Assembly: GCA_030512335.1 (NCBI GenBank)
Contig: JAULSU010000002.1
Coordinates: 4,898,001 to 4,962,000 of the forward strand
Direction: 5' to 3'
Origin: Immersiella caudata
Taxonomy: Eukaryota > Ascomycota > Sordariomycetes > Sordariales > Lasiosphaeriaceae
Length of the DNA stretch: 64,000 bases
Position numbers and translations under genes: made by a program. This document shows, in pieces, positions 50,577 to 62,700 of this stretch. Every line of letters starts with the position of its first letter. Within the stretch, counting starts at the first letter, position 1. The notes beneath the pieces are model-generated. The model saw nothing but the letters and a program-made list of their open reading frames with translations, did not search any database and had not been told where the DNA came from.

Positions 50577-52922
50577 TCAATCATCCCAGATGCTTCCCCG
50601 GATAGGAGTGCCTACAGGGCTGGTTTTAATCTTGGGCCTGGACATGAAAACAGTATCCTGGTCTACTTCGGCGCTCATCAGCTCTTCTGCCAGCAAGAGC
50701 GTTGAGTTTTCCTCCTCGTCCACGGCCGGAAAGTAAATACTGTTGCGGCCGCCGGCCGCTGGTTGGATCTGCTTGCTCTTACGTAGTGACCTTCGCCGCT
50801 CCAGCTGGGCCTTCTTTTGCGCTGCCTCGAAGCCCGCCATGCTACGACGGGTGCGGGCCACCAGATCCTCGTGGGGGTCAGTCTCCCCGTCCCCGGGATC
50901 TCCATTGGCATTTGGCGGTGGCGGGACGACCGAGACCGTTGGTCCTCGGCGGGCATGGTAGCGATCAGTCTCAGACTCGGCATCATAATCCTCCACATCG
51001 ATTTTGGACGGGACGTTAGACATCCGTCGTGCCATAGACAAACGGGTGCGCTCGGCCAGGGAGAGAGTGTGGCGGGGCTTCTTGACAGGGGATGGAGAGG
51101 CTGCTTCCACTGAGGCGAGAATCTGGTCTGCCAACCGCTGTGTGGGAGAAATAGGGCGCTCAGGAGAGGGCGTTCGAACGGGCGAAACTGGTGCATCCCG
51201 TGGTGGGGACCAAGCCAATGGAGGAGGCGAGTGCTGCGCACGGGGTGGACTCGGTCGCCGATTAGGGCTCCTCGTTGGTGAGGCGCTGGGTGGGCGTCTT
51301 GAGGCGGCACTTGAGTGCTTCACCTGGATGGCTGCAGATCTGCGTAAGTGAGGAAAGTCCGGCTGTTCCCCGTTCAGTTGAGAGTGCTCGTAGCGGACGC
51401 TTCCTTTTCTTCGTAGTACTTGCTCGATTGCCTTGACAGGCTCCCGGCGAGGCGGTGAAGGGCGGAGAGGAAGAGGCTCATCTTCAATCTCACTCAATTC
51501 GGATACTGCTTCGGGCTCCGGGCTTGTCGACTCCAGATTTCGTCCTGTGTCAACCTGCACGGCTTCCGGGGGGCGTTGAAAGAAAGCGGGGATTGAGGCT
51601 GCCGGGGCGCTGATGCCAGCCAACTCTCGTTTGAGGCTGTGGATCAAGTCGGTGTACTCGTCATCTGCGGCAGTAGGGTTGACACGAGCGAGCTTTCTCG
51701 GGCTCATACGACCGAGATGAAGGTTCTCGTGCGTTCTGAACCCGAGATCGATGCCCCTCTCTTTTTGCCTTGTGGCGGCCTCATCCGCCCTCGGACCTGC
51801 CCCAGTCTTCCCAAACATCCTTTGTCGAAACCCTTGCCACTTCTCCAGTCGCTCTTTTTGGCTCTTGACTCTTCCATCAAGCTGCTCTAGAAGTCCCTCC
51901 GACTTATTGTCTTCAAGCTCGCCCAGCCGGCCGGCTTCGACTCGTCGCCAGACTCTGTCAAACGGTGTAGACAAAACGCCGTCCTTGCGCGCGTGGCTGT
52001 CTCCATACAACAAAGTCTCCATCCAGCGTTCATTTCCAGACCAATTGTTTCTCACGGTCCGCCACACGTCGAGTTTCATGTCGTCAGTGAAGGTATCTTC
52101 ACCCTTTCTCTCCTCTTGCGCAGCTTTGGCTTGTGCTCGCCTACGTGCGATACCACTCTCCTTGACCTTCATGAGCTGTGAAAAGTCATTATACCTGGCC
52201 CGTGCCTTATTCTTGTCCTCGAGCTCTCGACGAAGGGAGTACTTGTGGGCCAAGATGAGGGTGACCAACTCCCCTCGCTCTCCAGAATACCCCCAGTTTT
52301 CCAACGCGAGGATCTGAGCCAGAGCCGGAAATTCAGGTTCATTGAGCTGCTGCTCCGCGGAAAGCTTTTTCAACACGGCGGAAGAGAAGACCGCCAAGAC
52401 TTCTTCCAGCCGCTCCCCCTTGCATTCGTCGAGCATTGTCTTGCGAATGACGGCATCGCGACCTAGGACACCATTCTTCTTTGCATGTTCAAGGCTGCGG
52501 AGAAGGGCGGCACGCAAATTGAGGGATTGGACTTGGTCGAGGGGTGGGAAGAATGGCTGGAGCTTGTCTCGTGCCTCGTCGGGGTCCCACAGGGCGAAGA
52601 GGCGGTAAAGCGCCCATTCGACGCATTGAATACGCTTCTTCTGCCCTTGGGCCGCATCTCTTGTACCAAACGTCGACGCACTAATATCAGGCCAGTCTGG
52701 GTATAGATCGAGGTCGAGCAATCGCAGGTTCGTCAGAAAGAGCGAAACGTTGGACACGGAGGTTGGAGTAGCGGTCGACGCTGGGGGAGCGCCTGCCGAG
52801 GTCGAGCTGCCGTTGGACGGAGGGCCCCGGGATGGGCCTAAGGCTGACTTGCTGGCGTTTGGCGGTGGCACTCGAGCAGACCTCGCGCGGGTGAGAGACG
52901 ACGATCCGTGAAGACTTGCCAT
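50577..52922 (-). CDS. augmin-complex HAUS6-like protein
   Basis: Single exon of 781 residues from MASLHGSSSLTRARSA; the frame is open upstream, but this ATG begins the plausible protein. Residues about 60-300 form the HAUS6 N-terminal domain: VSLFLTNLRLLDLDLYPDWP, then RIQCVEWALYRLFALWDP, a helix ending in EEVLAVFSSAVLKK, and ALENWGYSGERGELV. The rest is charged coiled coil, then a Pro/Ser-rich tail with many SP sites, likely CDK or MAPK targets. Augmin recruits gamma-tubulin to spindle microtubules for branching nucleation. No lesions. Confidence 0.87.
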   Translation of the reverse strand: MASLHGSSSLTRARSARVPPPNASKSALGPSRGPPSNGSSTSAGAPPASTATPTSVSNVSLFLTNLRLLDLDLYPDWPDISASTFGTRDAAQGQKKRIQCVEWALYRLFALWDPDEARDKLQPFFPPLDQVQSLNLRAALLRSLEHAKKNGVLGRDAVIRKTMLDECKGERLEEVLAVFSSAVLKKLSAEQQLNEPEFPALAQILALENWGYSGERGELVTLILAHKYSLRRELEDKNKARARYNDFSQLMKVKESGIARRRAQAKAAQEERKGEDTFTDDMKLDVWRTVRNNWSGNERWMETLLYGDSHARKDGVLSTPFDRVWRRVEAGRLGELEDNKSEGLLEQLDGRVKSQKERLEKWQGFRQRMFGKTGAGPRADEAATRQKERGIDLGFRTHENLHLGRMSPRKLARVNPTAADDEYTDLIHSLKRELAGISAPAASIPAFFQRPPEAVQVDTGRNLESTSPEPEAVSELSEIEDEPLPLRPSPPRREPVKAIEQVLRRKGSVRYEHSQLNGEQPDFPHLRRSAAIQVKHSSAASRRPPSASPTRSPNRRPSPPRAQHSPPPLAWSPPRDAPVSPVRTPSPERPISPTQRLADQILASVEAASPSPVKKPRHTLSLAERTRLSMARRMSNVPSKIDVEDYDAESETDRYHARRGPTVSVVPPPPNANGDPGDGETDPHEDLVARTRRSMAGFEAAQKKAQLERRRSLRKSKQIQPAAGGRNSIYFPAVDEEENSTLLLAEELMSAEVDQDTVFMSRPKIKTSPVGTPIRGSIWDD

Positions 52923-53484
52923 GGTCGCATTGTCAGGAATGCGGGGAGATGATAGCAGCAATCCGATCAATGCCTGTTGTTGAGTCGCGATATCCAGAAC
53001 GAATGAACTCGGCGGGCAGTTGACCTGGCAGTGTCCCTGCGTCAAGAAAGGAGAACGTTGCGCTGGCGAGTGGGCCTGCGGTCTGCGGCGTGGAGCAGGA
53101 GTGCGCAATGTCCTTGGTCGAATCGCAGCGCTGAGCTGGCGTTGTAAACAATGGAAATCCCCGGTTGTTGGTGGACTCGGCTCGGCGGGGTTCAGTTGCC
53201 TGCCGAGGCTGCATAGGTGGGATCAAAGCGATTGGTCAAGCATTTGATTTACAGGGTTAGGGCTGGAACCGCGGCAGCAAGCTCAGCTCTAGGCCGACGA
53301 GAACTTGACGCTGAGGACCGTTCCTTCCCCGTTCTAACATCACATCTTTCTCTCCTAACCTCGTCGCCTTCCAGCTCTGCCAGTTCTCTCCAAATGAGCC
53401 TCAAACTCTGCCCATCCCAGGCCTCCTCTGCCGAACTTGCTGGGGTATCCAATCCATCCCATCATCAATGCCTCGCCCCTGACC
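52923..53484. other. intergenic
   Basis: Promoter of the HAUS6-like gene and 5' flank of a small plus-strand frame. No other gene seen. Confidence 0.4.
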
Positions 53485-53634
53485 ATGTCCCATACGCCGG
53501 AGGCAAAACAGCCGAAGGCGGTTGTCTGGGAGGCTGTGCATTATCCTCCTTTGCCCGAACAGTCCCCGCAATGGAAAAGGATGGCCCGCCATAATCCGCC
53601 TCAGATCCCCTCCGTCGAGGCGGAACCTGCATAG
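53485..53634 (+). CDS. possible 49-residue protein
   Basis: ATG to TAG without intron: MSHTPEAKQPKAVVWEAVHY, then PPLPEQSPQWKRMARHNPPQ and an acidic end. The Trp/Pro-spaced pattern looks conserved rather than random, but I cannot name a family. It is short enough to be chance. Confidence 0.4.
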   Translation: MSHTPEAKQPKAVVWEAVHYPPLPEQSPQWKRMARHNPPQIPSVEAEPA

Positions 53635-53788
53635 CTGAGTTATGCGGCTGCGCTTTGATGATCATTATCTGCTGAAATCGTAGTTGCGTGTGAAGACACC
53701 TTTCCTTTTCTTCTCCGTGAGCCTCATCGCTAATGCACGGATTGCAGCCCCAACAACAAGAGCCGAACGCTTTCCTTTCGGAGCAGCA

Positions 53789-54070
53789 TCATGCGCAAAA
53801 GTCCCAGATCGTGATGACGGGCCAACATATAAGGGTGACAAGGAATAGTATTGTCATCATGATCCCTTTGTTCAGCGGATCGTGTTGGAGTGTTGGCCAT
53901 CTTCGACGGGCGTCGTGTCGCAGGAGTTTGGTGTAGTAGACGCCTGAGCACACAGAGACCATGCCCCACGCGACAGCCGCTATGCCAATGACGAAGACGT
54001 CTGCGAAGCCCAGGGAGTCATCCGAGCTACTGGTGTGGTTGTAGAGAGCGGTGGTCGGGATGTATGACAT
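53789..54070 (-). CDS. small protein with two membrane helices
   Basis: 93 residues from the ATG that begins MSYIPTTALYNHTSSSD; an earlier in-frame ATG is at 54124. Two hydrophobic helices are clear (FADVFVIGIAAVAWGMVSVC and IMMTILFLVTLICWPVITIW), joined by a basic loop (YTKLLRHDARRRW) that should lie in the cytosol. It ends DFCA. No motif points to a function. Confidence 0.6.
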   Translation of the reverse strand: MSYIPTTALYNHTSSSDDSLGFADVFVIGIAAVAWGMVSVCSGVYYTKLLRHDARRRWPTLQHDPLNKGIMMTILFLVTLICWPVITIWDFCA

Positions 54071-57000
54071 CTTTGGTTGCTGTGTGTCGCTTCGTTGCGT
54101 TGCCAGAGACTCATGGTGCATCATCTCCGAGTTGAGCAGACCGTCCGTTATAAAGCAACACGGCGAACTGTGAAATTCATTCCGACTCCTGTGGCTGAGC
54201 GGAAGCTGCCTTGCAACTGTCGCTGTGGCAATCCAACCTCATCAGGCCATGTCTCAGTTGAGGAAACCCAACAACATATTTGCATTTCTCGCCATGCTTG
54301 GCCTCATTTTCAACACTGCAGTGGCCCACATTAGAATCATTCCTCACTCGCTTTGAAGAGATGAGATATCAGGATTGTGCAAGATCCGCGCTGTCTGTGG
54401 TTGATTACGTTGCCTGTTGGTTGCTGTTTTCGTTTGGCCCGGAGCCAACTGAATATTTCGACTCTCAAGACAACGTCAAAACACCAGATGGGACTCCATG
54501 AAGTGAGACATCTCAATTGAAGCGTTGACACTTATTTTTGCTTCTGGAGATAGAGGACATAAGATTCTGTCCAACCTCCTCCGCTATTGACATTCAATCA
54601 AGGTCAGGGCACAAACCCCTTTCAGTTATAATTCATGGCTGCAATTCACGAATAAACAGTACTTACGAAATAACAAAAACACCAGAGCACAATTATAACC
54701 ATCTCGGATGTAAAAAGACTTTATCGGGATGCCTCAAACAGGAGGTGCTAAGCCGTTATTGTCATATCGAAAGAAAAACACCCTGACCGTTTATGACCCT
54801 TGTGTCGGATTCTCATCAATATCATGCGACAAGCTCTCTTCTGATCAGCTTGAACACGAGATCAGACTTGACCTACAAGCTTGTGTGTTTCAAATTGCAA
54901 TAGTCGTTTCTGAGTTCTTTGATAGAAGCGAGAGAACTATTCCCTTTCGACTTCTCTTCGACCTGTAATCGCCAGGGTCAATCTAAGCCGCTGATTGCGC
55001 CTGTCTTCAGGCCCAACAGCTCGAGTAAGTCACGTATCTGTATGATCCATATTGTTTCCCATATGATTTAACTGATGATCAGCCTCAAAAATATGGAAAC
55101 ACTGTTTTGTGGACTGAGAGCTGCGGCTTCACTGCGAACTTACTACTCTTTTCCACCATGCCATCGATCCGACAGCAGAAGATGAACTCTACCTAAGACT
55201 GCCCTTCAGATAAGGAGCCTTCACGTTCCTCAATGCTAGCTCTCTTGAGCTCTCATCCCGCCGACCCCTGAGCGCTCTCGCCATCTATCTTGCCTCAGGC
55301 TGTTCCCGCCACCCCAAGTCATCATACCCCCAAGCCTGTGCCTTCAAGTCGCAGTGCAATCCAATATTCCCCCTCCCATTCTTCCACCCACCGTCTCTCC
55401 ATCACGATGATGAAATATCCCAACCTTCCGGCCCGAATTCATATCAACCTCTATACCCTTCCCGCCCGCTCCGTCTGTTAGTCAGAAACTGACCTCACCT
55501 CGCCCCTGGATCCCAGACCGACCCTCAATACTCCCGGCGGCACAGCCTGTCAGCAGCAGCAGCAGCACAGACAATCCGCACCAGGTCCTCCAAACAAACC
55601 TGCGACTTTTCCATCCTCCCGCCCGCCCTAGACCATGCCATTAACTCACAATCGTAGTATATCACACCGCAAGCGAAGCACGTCAACTCGAAAGAACCCC
55701 AGACGCTAAACCAACTAGCCAGGGGCAAAACCCCCCGTGCCCCCCGCGGCCCGCGCCGCCATCCCTTCCCTCACTCTTCCGGGCCGGGGTAATCCCCGTC
55801 GGGGACCCTTCGTAATCGCAAACAGCCGTAACCGACGAACGGACCGTCAAGATAACGCACGACAAGCCTTCTCCCGCTCCCTAAAGCTCACCGAGTGCAG
55901 CGCGCTGCATTGGCAGTTCTCTTGACCGACGCGGGATGATAAGGTATTCAACCACCTGTACCAGAGTAGAAACCTCTGTGGGAAAGGCAGTCGGGAAAGA
56001 AAAAGGACTTAGGCATCGGGAACCACCATTAAACGGAGAGTAGGACACCGAGCCGCTTCACTGACCGACTCGGGCGAACCATCTCATGCGAAATGGGGCA
56101 CGTTTGTGGTCGGTTTGTGCGTTGCGCGGTCCCGGCCCCTCCCCTTTTCATAGGATCGCATGTCGTCGTCATCCACACACCCTCCACCATCCTAGGTGGC
56201 CTCAGGGTTGATAAGGTAGATGCTAAATCGACACCAGGCGCAGACAGCAGAAAGGTGTGTGTGTGTGTATGCAAGTCCAAGTATTTTCCCTAAATGCAGA
56301 CTCCCTACGCGTGGAGGCAGGGAACTCCTCACAATGTGTGCAGTGCAGTCACTGCAGTGGATGATGGATGTGGATGATGGATGGACCGGGTCGTAACTGT
56401 AATACTCGAGATCGCATGATGACCGTCGAACACCGCTCAAATCTCGTCACATCGAATCTCGGTGCAGCAGCCGATCGAGATGAACCCCCTCTTTCCCCGC
56501 AATTGACAACTGCCCATCGGCGTGTGGCGGCGGCGTAAGTGAGTAAACTCCGGGAACTCCAATCCTCAGAGCATCTGGTGCAAAGTTCACCAAAGGGGGC
56601 GCAAATAAGGCCATTCCCCTCAGCCCATCATTCGATGCTGTTCGATGCACTGTGGGTCTAACGCTGAGTTGGATGGTTCGATCGTCCCATCTGCGGCCAA
56701 GGCGCTTCGCTACTGCGCTGTATACAAACCTCCTGCGTGAAAATGGAAAATATATTCCGAGGGTGTGAGATGAGTGAAATGCTTGAACCTATACGCCCCG
56801 TAAGACGGGACTCGAAGCTCCCTCCCCAGATGACGATCCGGTTCATCCTAAGACGAGGGGGAATAGAGACGCTGTGGTATGAACTCCAGAGTCACATCAA
56901 CCGCCCTGGCCCTGGCTGGTCCCATCGGGGAAAGAGCACATGCATCCGCTGCGGATCATTGAAATGGCTTTCGGCAGCCTCACACCCTTCCAGCTTGGCA

Positions 57001-58251
57001 TTCACCGCTAGAAGGCTCACGGTTTGTTTCGGGAGGTAGGGCGCGCTTTCACGCACAGCGCAAAACGAAACGAGATTATTTTCCGGTAGGCTTCTCTGCA
57101 CACGTGTGTCCGCGCCTGCTGACCGGTGAGGCGCGCGCGGGCCGCTGGTTGCCATTCGACCGCTTCTTCCGATGCATCTCCATCTTGAGTGGCGGCCCGG
57201 GCATGGTGAGAATCTCCGTGTTGCCAAATCCAAGGCCTAGGCTCTTCAGCGACACTCGGCAATGTAAGCGCGCAACTTCTTGAGGGCTTCGCTTCTATTC
57301 CGAGGAGAGGGGGTTCCATCACGCTATGCCGCACGGTTGTTGCGATGTGCGATCGGACACCCGGTCAACATTTGGGCGCCGCTCGTCTGCAGAGTGCTAC
57401 AGGCGCAGACACGCTGAAGCCCTACCGAGCAAATCTGAGATGCAGGCTGAAATGGAGCCTGAAGGATAGCCTGCGCTTCTGCTTCTGCTGCTTCACTGTA
57501 GGATCGAGTCGGTCGCATCTCGCTGGTTTCATCAACTGCAGCTTCAAGGCGCAGTGCGGAAAGGCGGGACGGCACATCGAATTGACAACAACCTTGTAGC
57601 TGCACTCCCTGGGCCCCAGTATTTGCGCTCCCTGGATCGAACGGTCTCGACACCCTTCCTCCTAAATTCCGATTGATTGCTGTTGCATTCCGCCTGCGGT
57701 GGCGGTTCAGTCGTTTGGCGTCAAAGAACATGTCGAATTTTGTCGGTGTGATCCTCTGATACTACCTTGGCCTTCACTTTCCGTGGCTCGCCGAAAAATG
57801 GCAGCCTCTGCCGTGCCAAACAGCCCCCACGAGTCAAAACTGTCATAGCTCCCATGTAAACCTATCACACCAATAAGGTGGCCAAAAGGCGTAATCGCGT
57901 CTGCCGCGAGGAGAAGCAGACACGAATGGACAGGCGGCAACGCACGGGAAGCATCTGGTCGAATCGCAACTCTGACAGACGCGTCGCACGGCCACCAGAT
58001 GATCAGATGCCTGTTAAGTATATCGCCGGATCCGAAGTGACCGAAGGGCACCATACGGCCGTGCTGAGCCCCAAGACAGCATCCCTCAGCGCGACAGATT
58101 GTGGTTGACAATGTCCTACGAGTGGAGAACTGGCCTGGAGAAGCGGGCTGGCATTGGTCATCGCTACCAGATGGGCGTCGTGGGGGCACCTTGATGGCAA
58201 GCTGAAACGTCGATTTCTTTCTTTTTTTACTTCCACGGCGTGGAAGCAGAG
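54071..58251. other. long gene-poor stretch
   Basis: 4.2 kb without a frame that looks like a protein with supporting signals. 54530-55130 is visibly more A/T-rich than its surroundings. A (GT)n run is at 56255-56269 and a C/G-rich block at 55730-55800. It may hold untranslated leaders, a non-coding RNA or decayed repeats; none can be shown. Confidence 0.45.
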
Positions 58252-59791
58252 TCACGGGTCGTTCTGCAACCTGTTCAAGTCGCCAACGGCCTCGATGGTG
58301 GTTGATTCCCGATCCTGCTCATCCGCAAGAGACTCAACCGTGGACGCTTCATCCTCGCTTTGAGAAGGGTCCAGGAAAACATCCTCGCTTCCCTTCCACT
58401 GCGACGGCATGGGGGGAAGCAGTTGTTCTTCGTCCTGCCACCCATAGTCCTCATCTTCGCTGTCCGCGATCTCAAAGTCGGTATCGGCGAGCTTCCGCTT
58501 TGTCACTGGCGTTGACGACAGCGCCTTGGAGGTTTGTGTGTTGTCGCAATCCAGTGAGACCAAGCCCTCCTGTTGCAACACATGAGCTTGCATCAAAATA
58601 GGTACCGAAGGGGCTCTATGGACCTACCGAGTTGATGCTGAATGCAGTGACATCGTCTAGTGATCCACTGTGCCCTTTACCATTCTTCTTCTGGACCCCC
58701 ACGAAGCGCGGAGCTCGTGATTCGGCTCCATCCGGAGCCCAGTCTCGGAATAAAACGAGCCTTGTGGAAATGCCTTGGTCCCAGGCTGTGGCATTGACAG
58801 CCGGGATCAGAGTTGCACCACGCTCCGCTTGCATTTTGGTAGCGCATTGAGTGAGAACAACAATGGCGAGATCCTGTGTGGCGGCAAGCTTCTGGAGCGC
58901 TCCTACGATGTACTGAAGCACCTGGAGTCTTCGCACTGTCAACGGTGGGCCTTGGAGAAGCGTTAGACCAAATTTCTCCAAGAGTGGTTGCAGGAGGTTG
59001 GTGACAGACCTTTACCCCTGGAGTCTCCAGGTCCCCGTCCATCCGGGGCTTTCGGAAACGCATGGTTGATGAGAGCCGAGAGGGAGTCGATGACTATCAA
59101 GGCTGCACCCTGCGGTACACAGGACGTTGTCGGCCGGCACAGCAGAGCAATGAAGTGAGGCAGACTTGGGCACGTATAGTGTGTGAATAGGTCCAAGCAG
59201 TCGGCCGTTGATTTGTCGTCGACCTCGCTTACCGATGCCACTACGGTCTGCAGCCGTTTGCTCGAGACGGGATGGAAGCCATCTGCACACACCGGTAGTT
59301 AGAAATGGCGTCCCGTGGCCCGAAGGAGTCAAAACCGCGGGGAGACGGACCTACCCAGACAATTTCTCGACCTTCACGAAGACAGTTGGCGGCAAGCTGA
59401 ATCCTATACAAGGCTGAGTTAGCGGGGACGCGGGCTCAGCGGCTGGAGAAAATGCACTCACCCAAAAGCTGTCTTCCCGGCTCCTGGTGGACCCCAGACT
59501 TCAGTCACCTGGCCCTTTTGGACGCCCCCTTGGTCGCGCTCATCCAGGCTGAGGCCAAGCGCGGCATCCAGAGCTCGCAATCCGGTTGGCACAAAATTGG
59601 TCTCGTTGCCCTCGAATTCCTCCAAAGCCTGTGCCGCTGACACGGTCGGGAGGCGGTCTGGTGATATGGTCAGCGGTTGGCGGTCCGTCAGCTGCGTGCG
59701 GGGGTTTTCACATGGGGGAGCCAATCTTACGCGTCGACGGGAGATCAAAGCTCGAGACGTCATGGCCGTGTCTCGCATAATAGTCGTCCAT
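58252..59791 (-). CDS. RAD51/RecA-family ATPase (RAD51-paralogue-like)
   Basis: Six exons: 59791-59731, 59657-59462, 59403-59351, 59282-59016, 58950-58628 and 58569-58252; 1218 bases, 405 residues, all phases consistent. A short N-terminus (MDDYYARHGHDVSSFDLPST) leads to TGLRALDAALG. Walker A is GPPGAGKT in exon 2, Walker B is ALIVIDSLSALI in exon 4, and LAIVVLTQCATKM marks a later core strand. The C-terminal ~105 residues are acidic and poorly ordered. It has one RecA core and lacks the N-terminal HhH domain of true RAD51, as in RAD51 paralogues that help recombination repair in the nucleus. Intron 3 uses donor GTCCGT, like intron 2 of the dioxygenase gene. Confidence 0.88.
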
Positions 59792-62700
59792 CACAGCAAC
59801 TGAAATGCCAAGGCCATCTCCGGTGGAGAATGGCCGGGCAGAAGACGGTAGTACGGGGACTCTACGCTGGCAGTTGGCTGCAAGAGGGCGTCGGGCGTGT
59901 GATGGATGTCAGGGGAGGGGCACTTCGATTCAAGGCGCGCCAAACCAGCTGCGGTTGTGACAGCAGCCCATACTCCAAATTTGGGAACGGCTCCCCGCAT
60001 TCGCCTGCAGGCACGTGCCCCCTGGCTCTGGCCTTATCCTTATCTGATCCGCCCGCCTGAGCACTCCTGCGGAAATCTAGCGCCTGCGACATCGGCAGGG
60101 GCACGGCAATTGTCGGAATGGGGTCAGAGGGCTCGGGACGATTCCAAGGTTTTTGTTGGAGAGTCCTCGCGCTCGCGCTGAAGACCGCTTGCTACGCCTG
60201 AGATGCGATACAAATTTGGACCAATGAATCTGCCCAGACTTTGTGGCTGGGTGACGAACACGTCACCGCGAGCACAGGTCGTCTTCTGTGACCACAATGA
60301 CAAGGCGCCCGGAGGTACCTATCGGGCCGCGGGAGATGAAGAAAATAAACCGGGCATATTGACACATTCAGTACCATTGACATGTCAAGGGGAATTCGTG
60401 ACCGGGAATTGTTGGTTGGTATAGAGATCGAATCTAAGAGCTGGGAACAAGGAAGTTCTTTACCCACACTGTATTTTGTGGGCCAACATTGAAGGTGTTG
60501 CTTTTCAAGTGAGCTTGTTTGGGCTGAGCGCGAACTGAACCCATCACGAAATCAAGGGCCAAAATTGCGTTCCATGTATTTGCTCAATTGGCCTCAAACA
60601 AAACAGTCTCGACTGAAAAGAAAATACTCCAATGAGGACTCACAATCCACCCCTCATGCGTTCGTCTCGAGCCTCTGTTTGAGCCTAGTTTCTGCCAAGC
60701 CCCCAATCAAAATCCACGTGGGGGTTCTTGCCCAGAGGTCAGACACGCCCGGGCCTTGACCGCTGAGAGCGGGCACCAGTCCGCAACACCATCACCAATT
60801 TGCAATAGAGCGACAAAAATCACTCTTTGAGATGTTCTTTCGCGCGAGCGGCAGAGCGCGCTGTCCCAGAGTCGGCTTCCGAGCTCTCCCATCCGATCGC
60901 TCCTCTCGTCGGATCAGGGGCGATTGCGCGTACGCACCCCATCGCCACGGGAGGATGTCTTCCATCGTATCTGGCCGCCCCCCCTTCGTTTATCGGCTCT
61001 CGCATCTTATCGCGGAAGGCAGGTACGGACTGCAGCGCCATAACTTTGCTTCGATTTAAACCAATAATAGCACCTTTGCCGACTACCCCCATAATCCATC
61101 GTATTTACCCTATCTCTTGCACGTGTGAGCAGATAGTTCGTACACGTGTACGCACACCGTCGGCACACCTTTGCCCCAACAGGTAGGGCGATGGATCCGA
61201 CGGTAGCCCGTTCAGGCACGTGGTAGAAGCCGTTGGCTGAGCTGGACCTTGCCCTGATCGGGGGGTGCTTGATCGGATGGATTTCCCGAGCCCCGGATCT
61301 GCGGTCCTTTGCCGAGTCGGTTTCGCCAGCAGCAGGGGTCTGTGTGGGGAGAGAGTTGGGAGGTGAGAGCCTTCTGCCCGTTTACCCGGCTCGCCCATTG
61401 TTGCTCACCTCATCCAACGCAAAGAAAGGGAGAAGAAAGAAAAAAACAAGACACACCCCCCTCTCCGACGAATAGGGGGACAAACCAGAGCCAAGCATAC
61501 GGTGAGCAAGATAGAGAGGATTCGGGGCCCCCTAACCGCAATGCAAATTCGCAGCTGAGAAATAAATCCAGGGTCGAGGACCCAATTCTGCAAGGCACAT
61601 CCTCGCTCCGGTTGAATTGAAACCAAAGAAACACGTTTTACTCCCTTTATTGCGCGCTCACCGTAGGGTGCCTAGGTAGCTTGTGTGGTTATTTCTCCGA
61701 AGAGCGTCCAACGTAGGGTTGCGTTTTCCATTTTCCATCGAACGAAGCAGGGGGCGCTGACATCATCGCGAGCTGTCACAGCTGTGGTTCGCCTTTCGTT
61801 CTCCAAACATGTGATCGGAGGGGCCCTCGCCGTTGCCGCGATGTTCCCTGGTCCTGAAACCCAAGACCGTCGCGAGCCCGTTCATCTCCGTATGCGACCT
61901 CTCTCCGCAGATCTGGCCGAGGCGGTGGAACTTGCCGAGGGCCAAGAGGGTACCCATCGGGAATTATCTGGCAACTCGGTGAGCCACAAGGCGGCGGATC
62001 GAGCTCCATTCCAACGTCGGCCAGGCCAGGTGGTGTCGGCTTATCTGGATGAGCAAATTTCACATGAGAGAAGCAGAGCGGAGGGGCAAAATGCGAAATT
62101 TGGCCATGGAGAAAAAAAAATACAGGGGCGCTGCGCTGGTGAGATGCAATTCTCCGCGCTTTTCGCCGCGCTGCAGTGCCGTGGCCATCCTCGCAGTAGT
62201 GCTCTCAGTCAACGCCAATTCCGCCGAGAGCCTCCTCTTACGTGCTTACCCCTGGTAGCTCGCATTCGTGGTGTGTCGTCATGTTCGAGGTCCCCAAGTG
62301 GTGCGAGCTAGGGAGCAGCTACAGGAGAGCCGCCGGGTAAATGCAGTTGCGGGCGATCCGCGCATGTCGTGGGGAGCCCATCACCGAGAATCATCTTGTG
62401 GTCGCGGCCGCGGAGTCTAGACCCGCTCGCCTCACCGAATTCCAGTATCCCACAAGGTGTGGATTGCACGTGAATGGCTCACCGAGTCGCCGGGGAAAGT
62501 GAAGATGCCAGCATTGCCCGTAGGGGTCGGAACGAACGAACCGAGAACGAAATGTTGGAGGTCCCGTAGTGTCAAGTGCGGAGTGGAAGGCCTTTTTTTT
62601 CCCTCTCTCGTTTTGCGTGGAGCCGGGGCATCCACAGGTTGCCCGCCCCTGGACGTCAACTCTCGGCCTTTCTGTGGAGCGCTGATACCAGCATCCCATG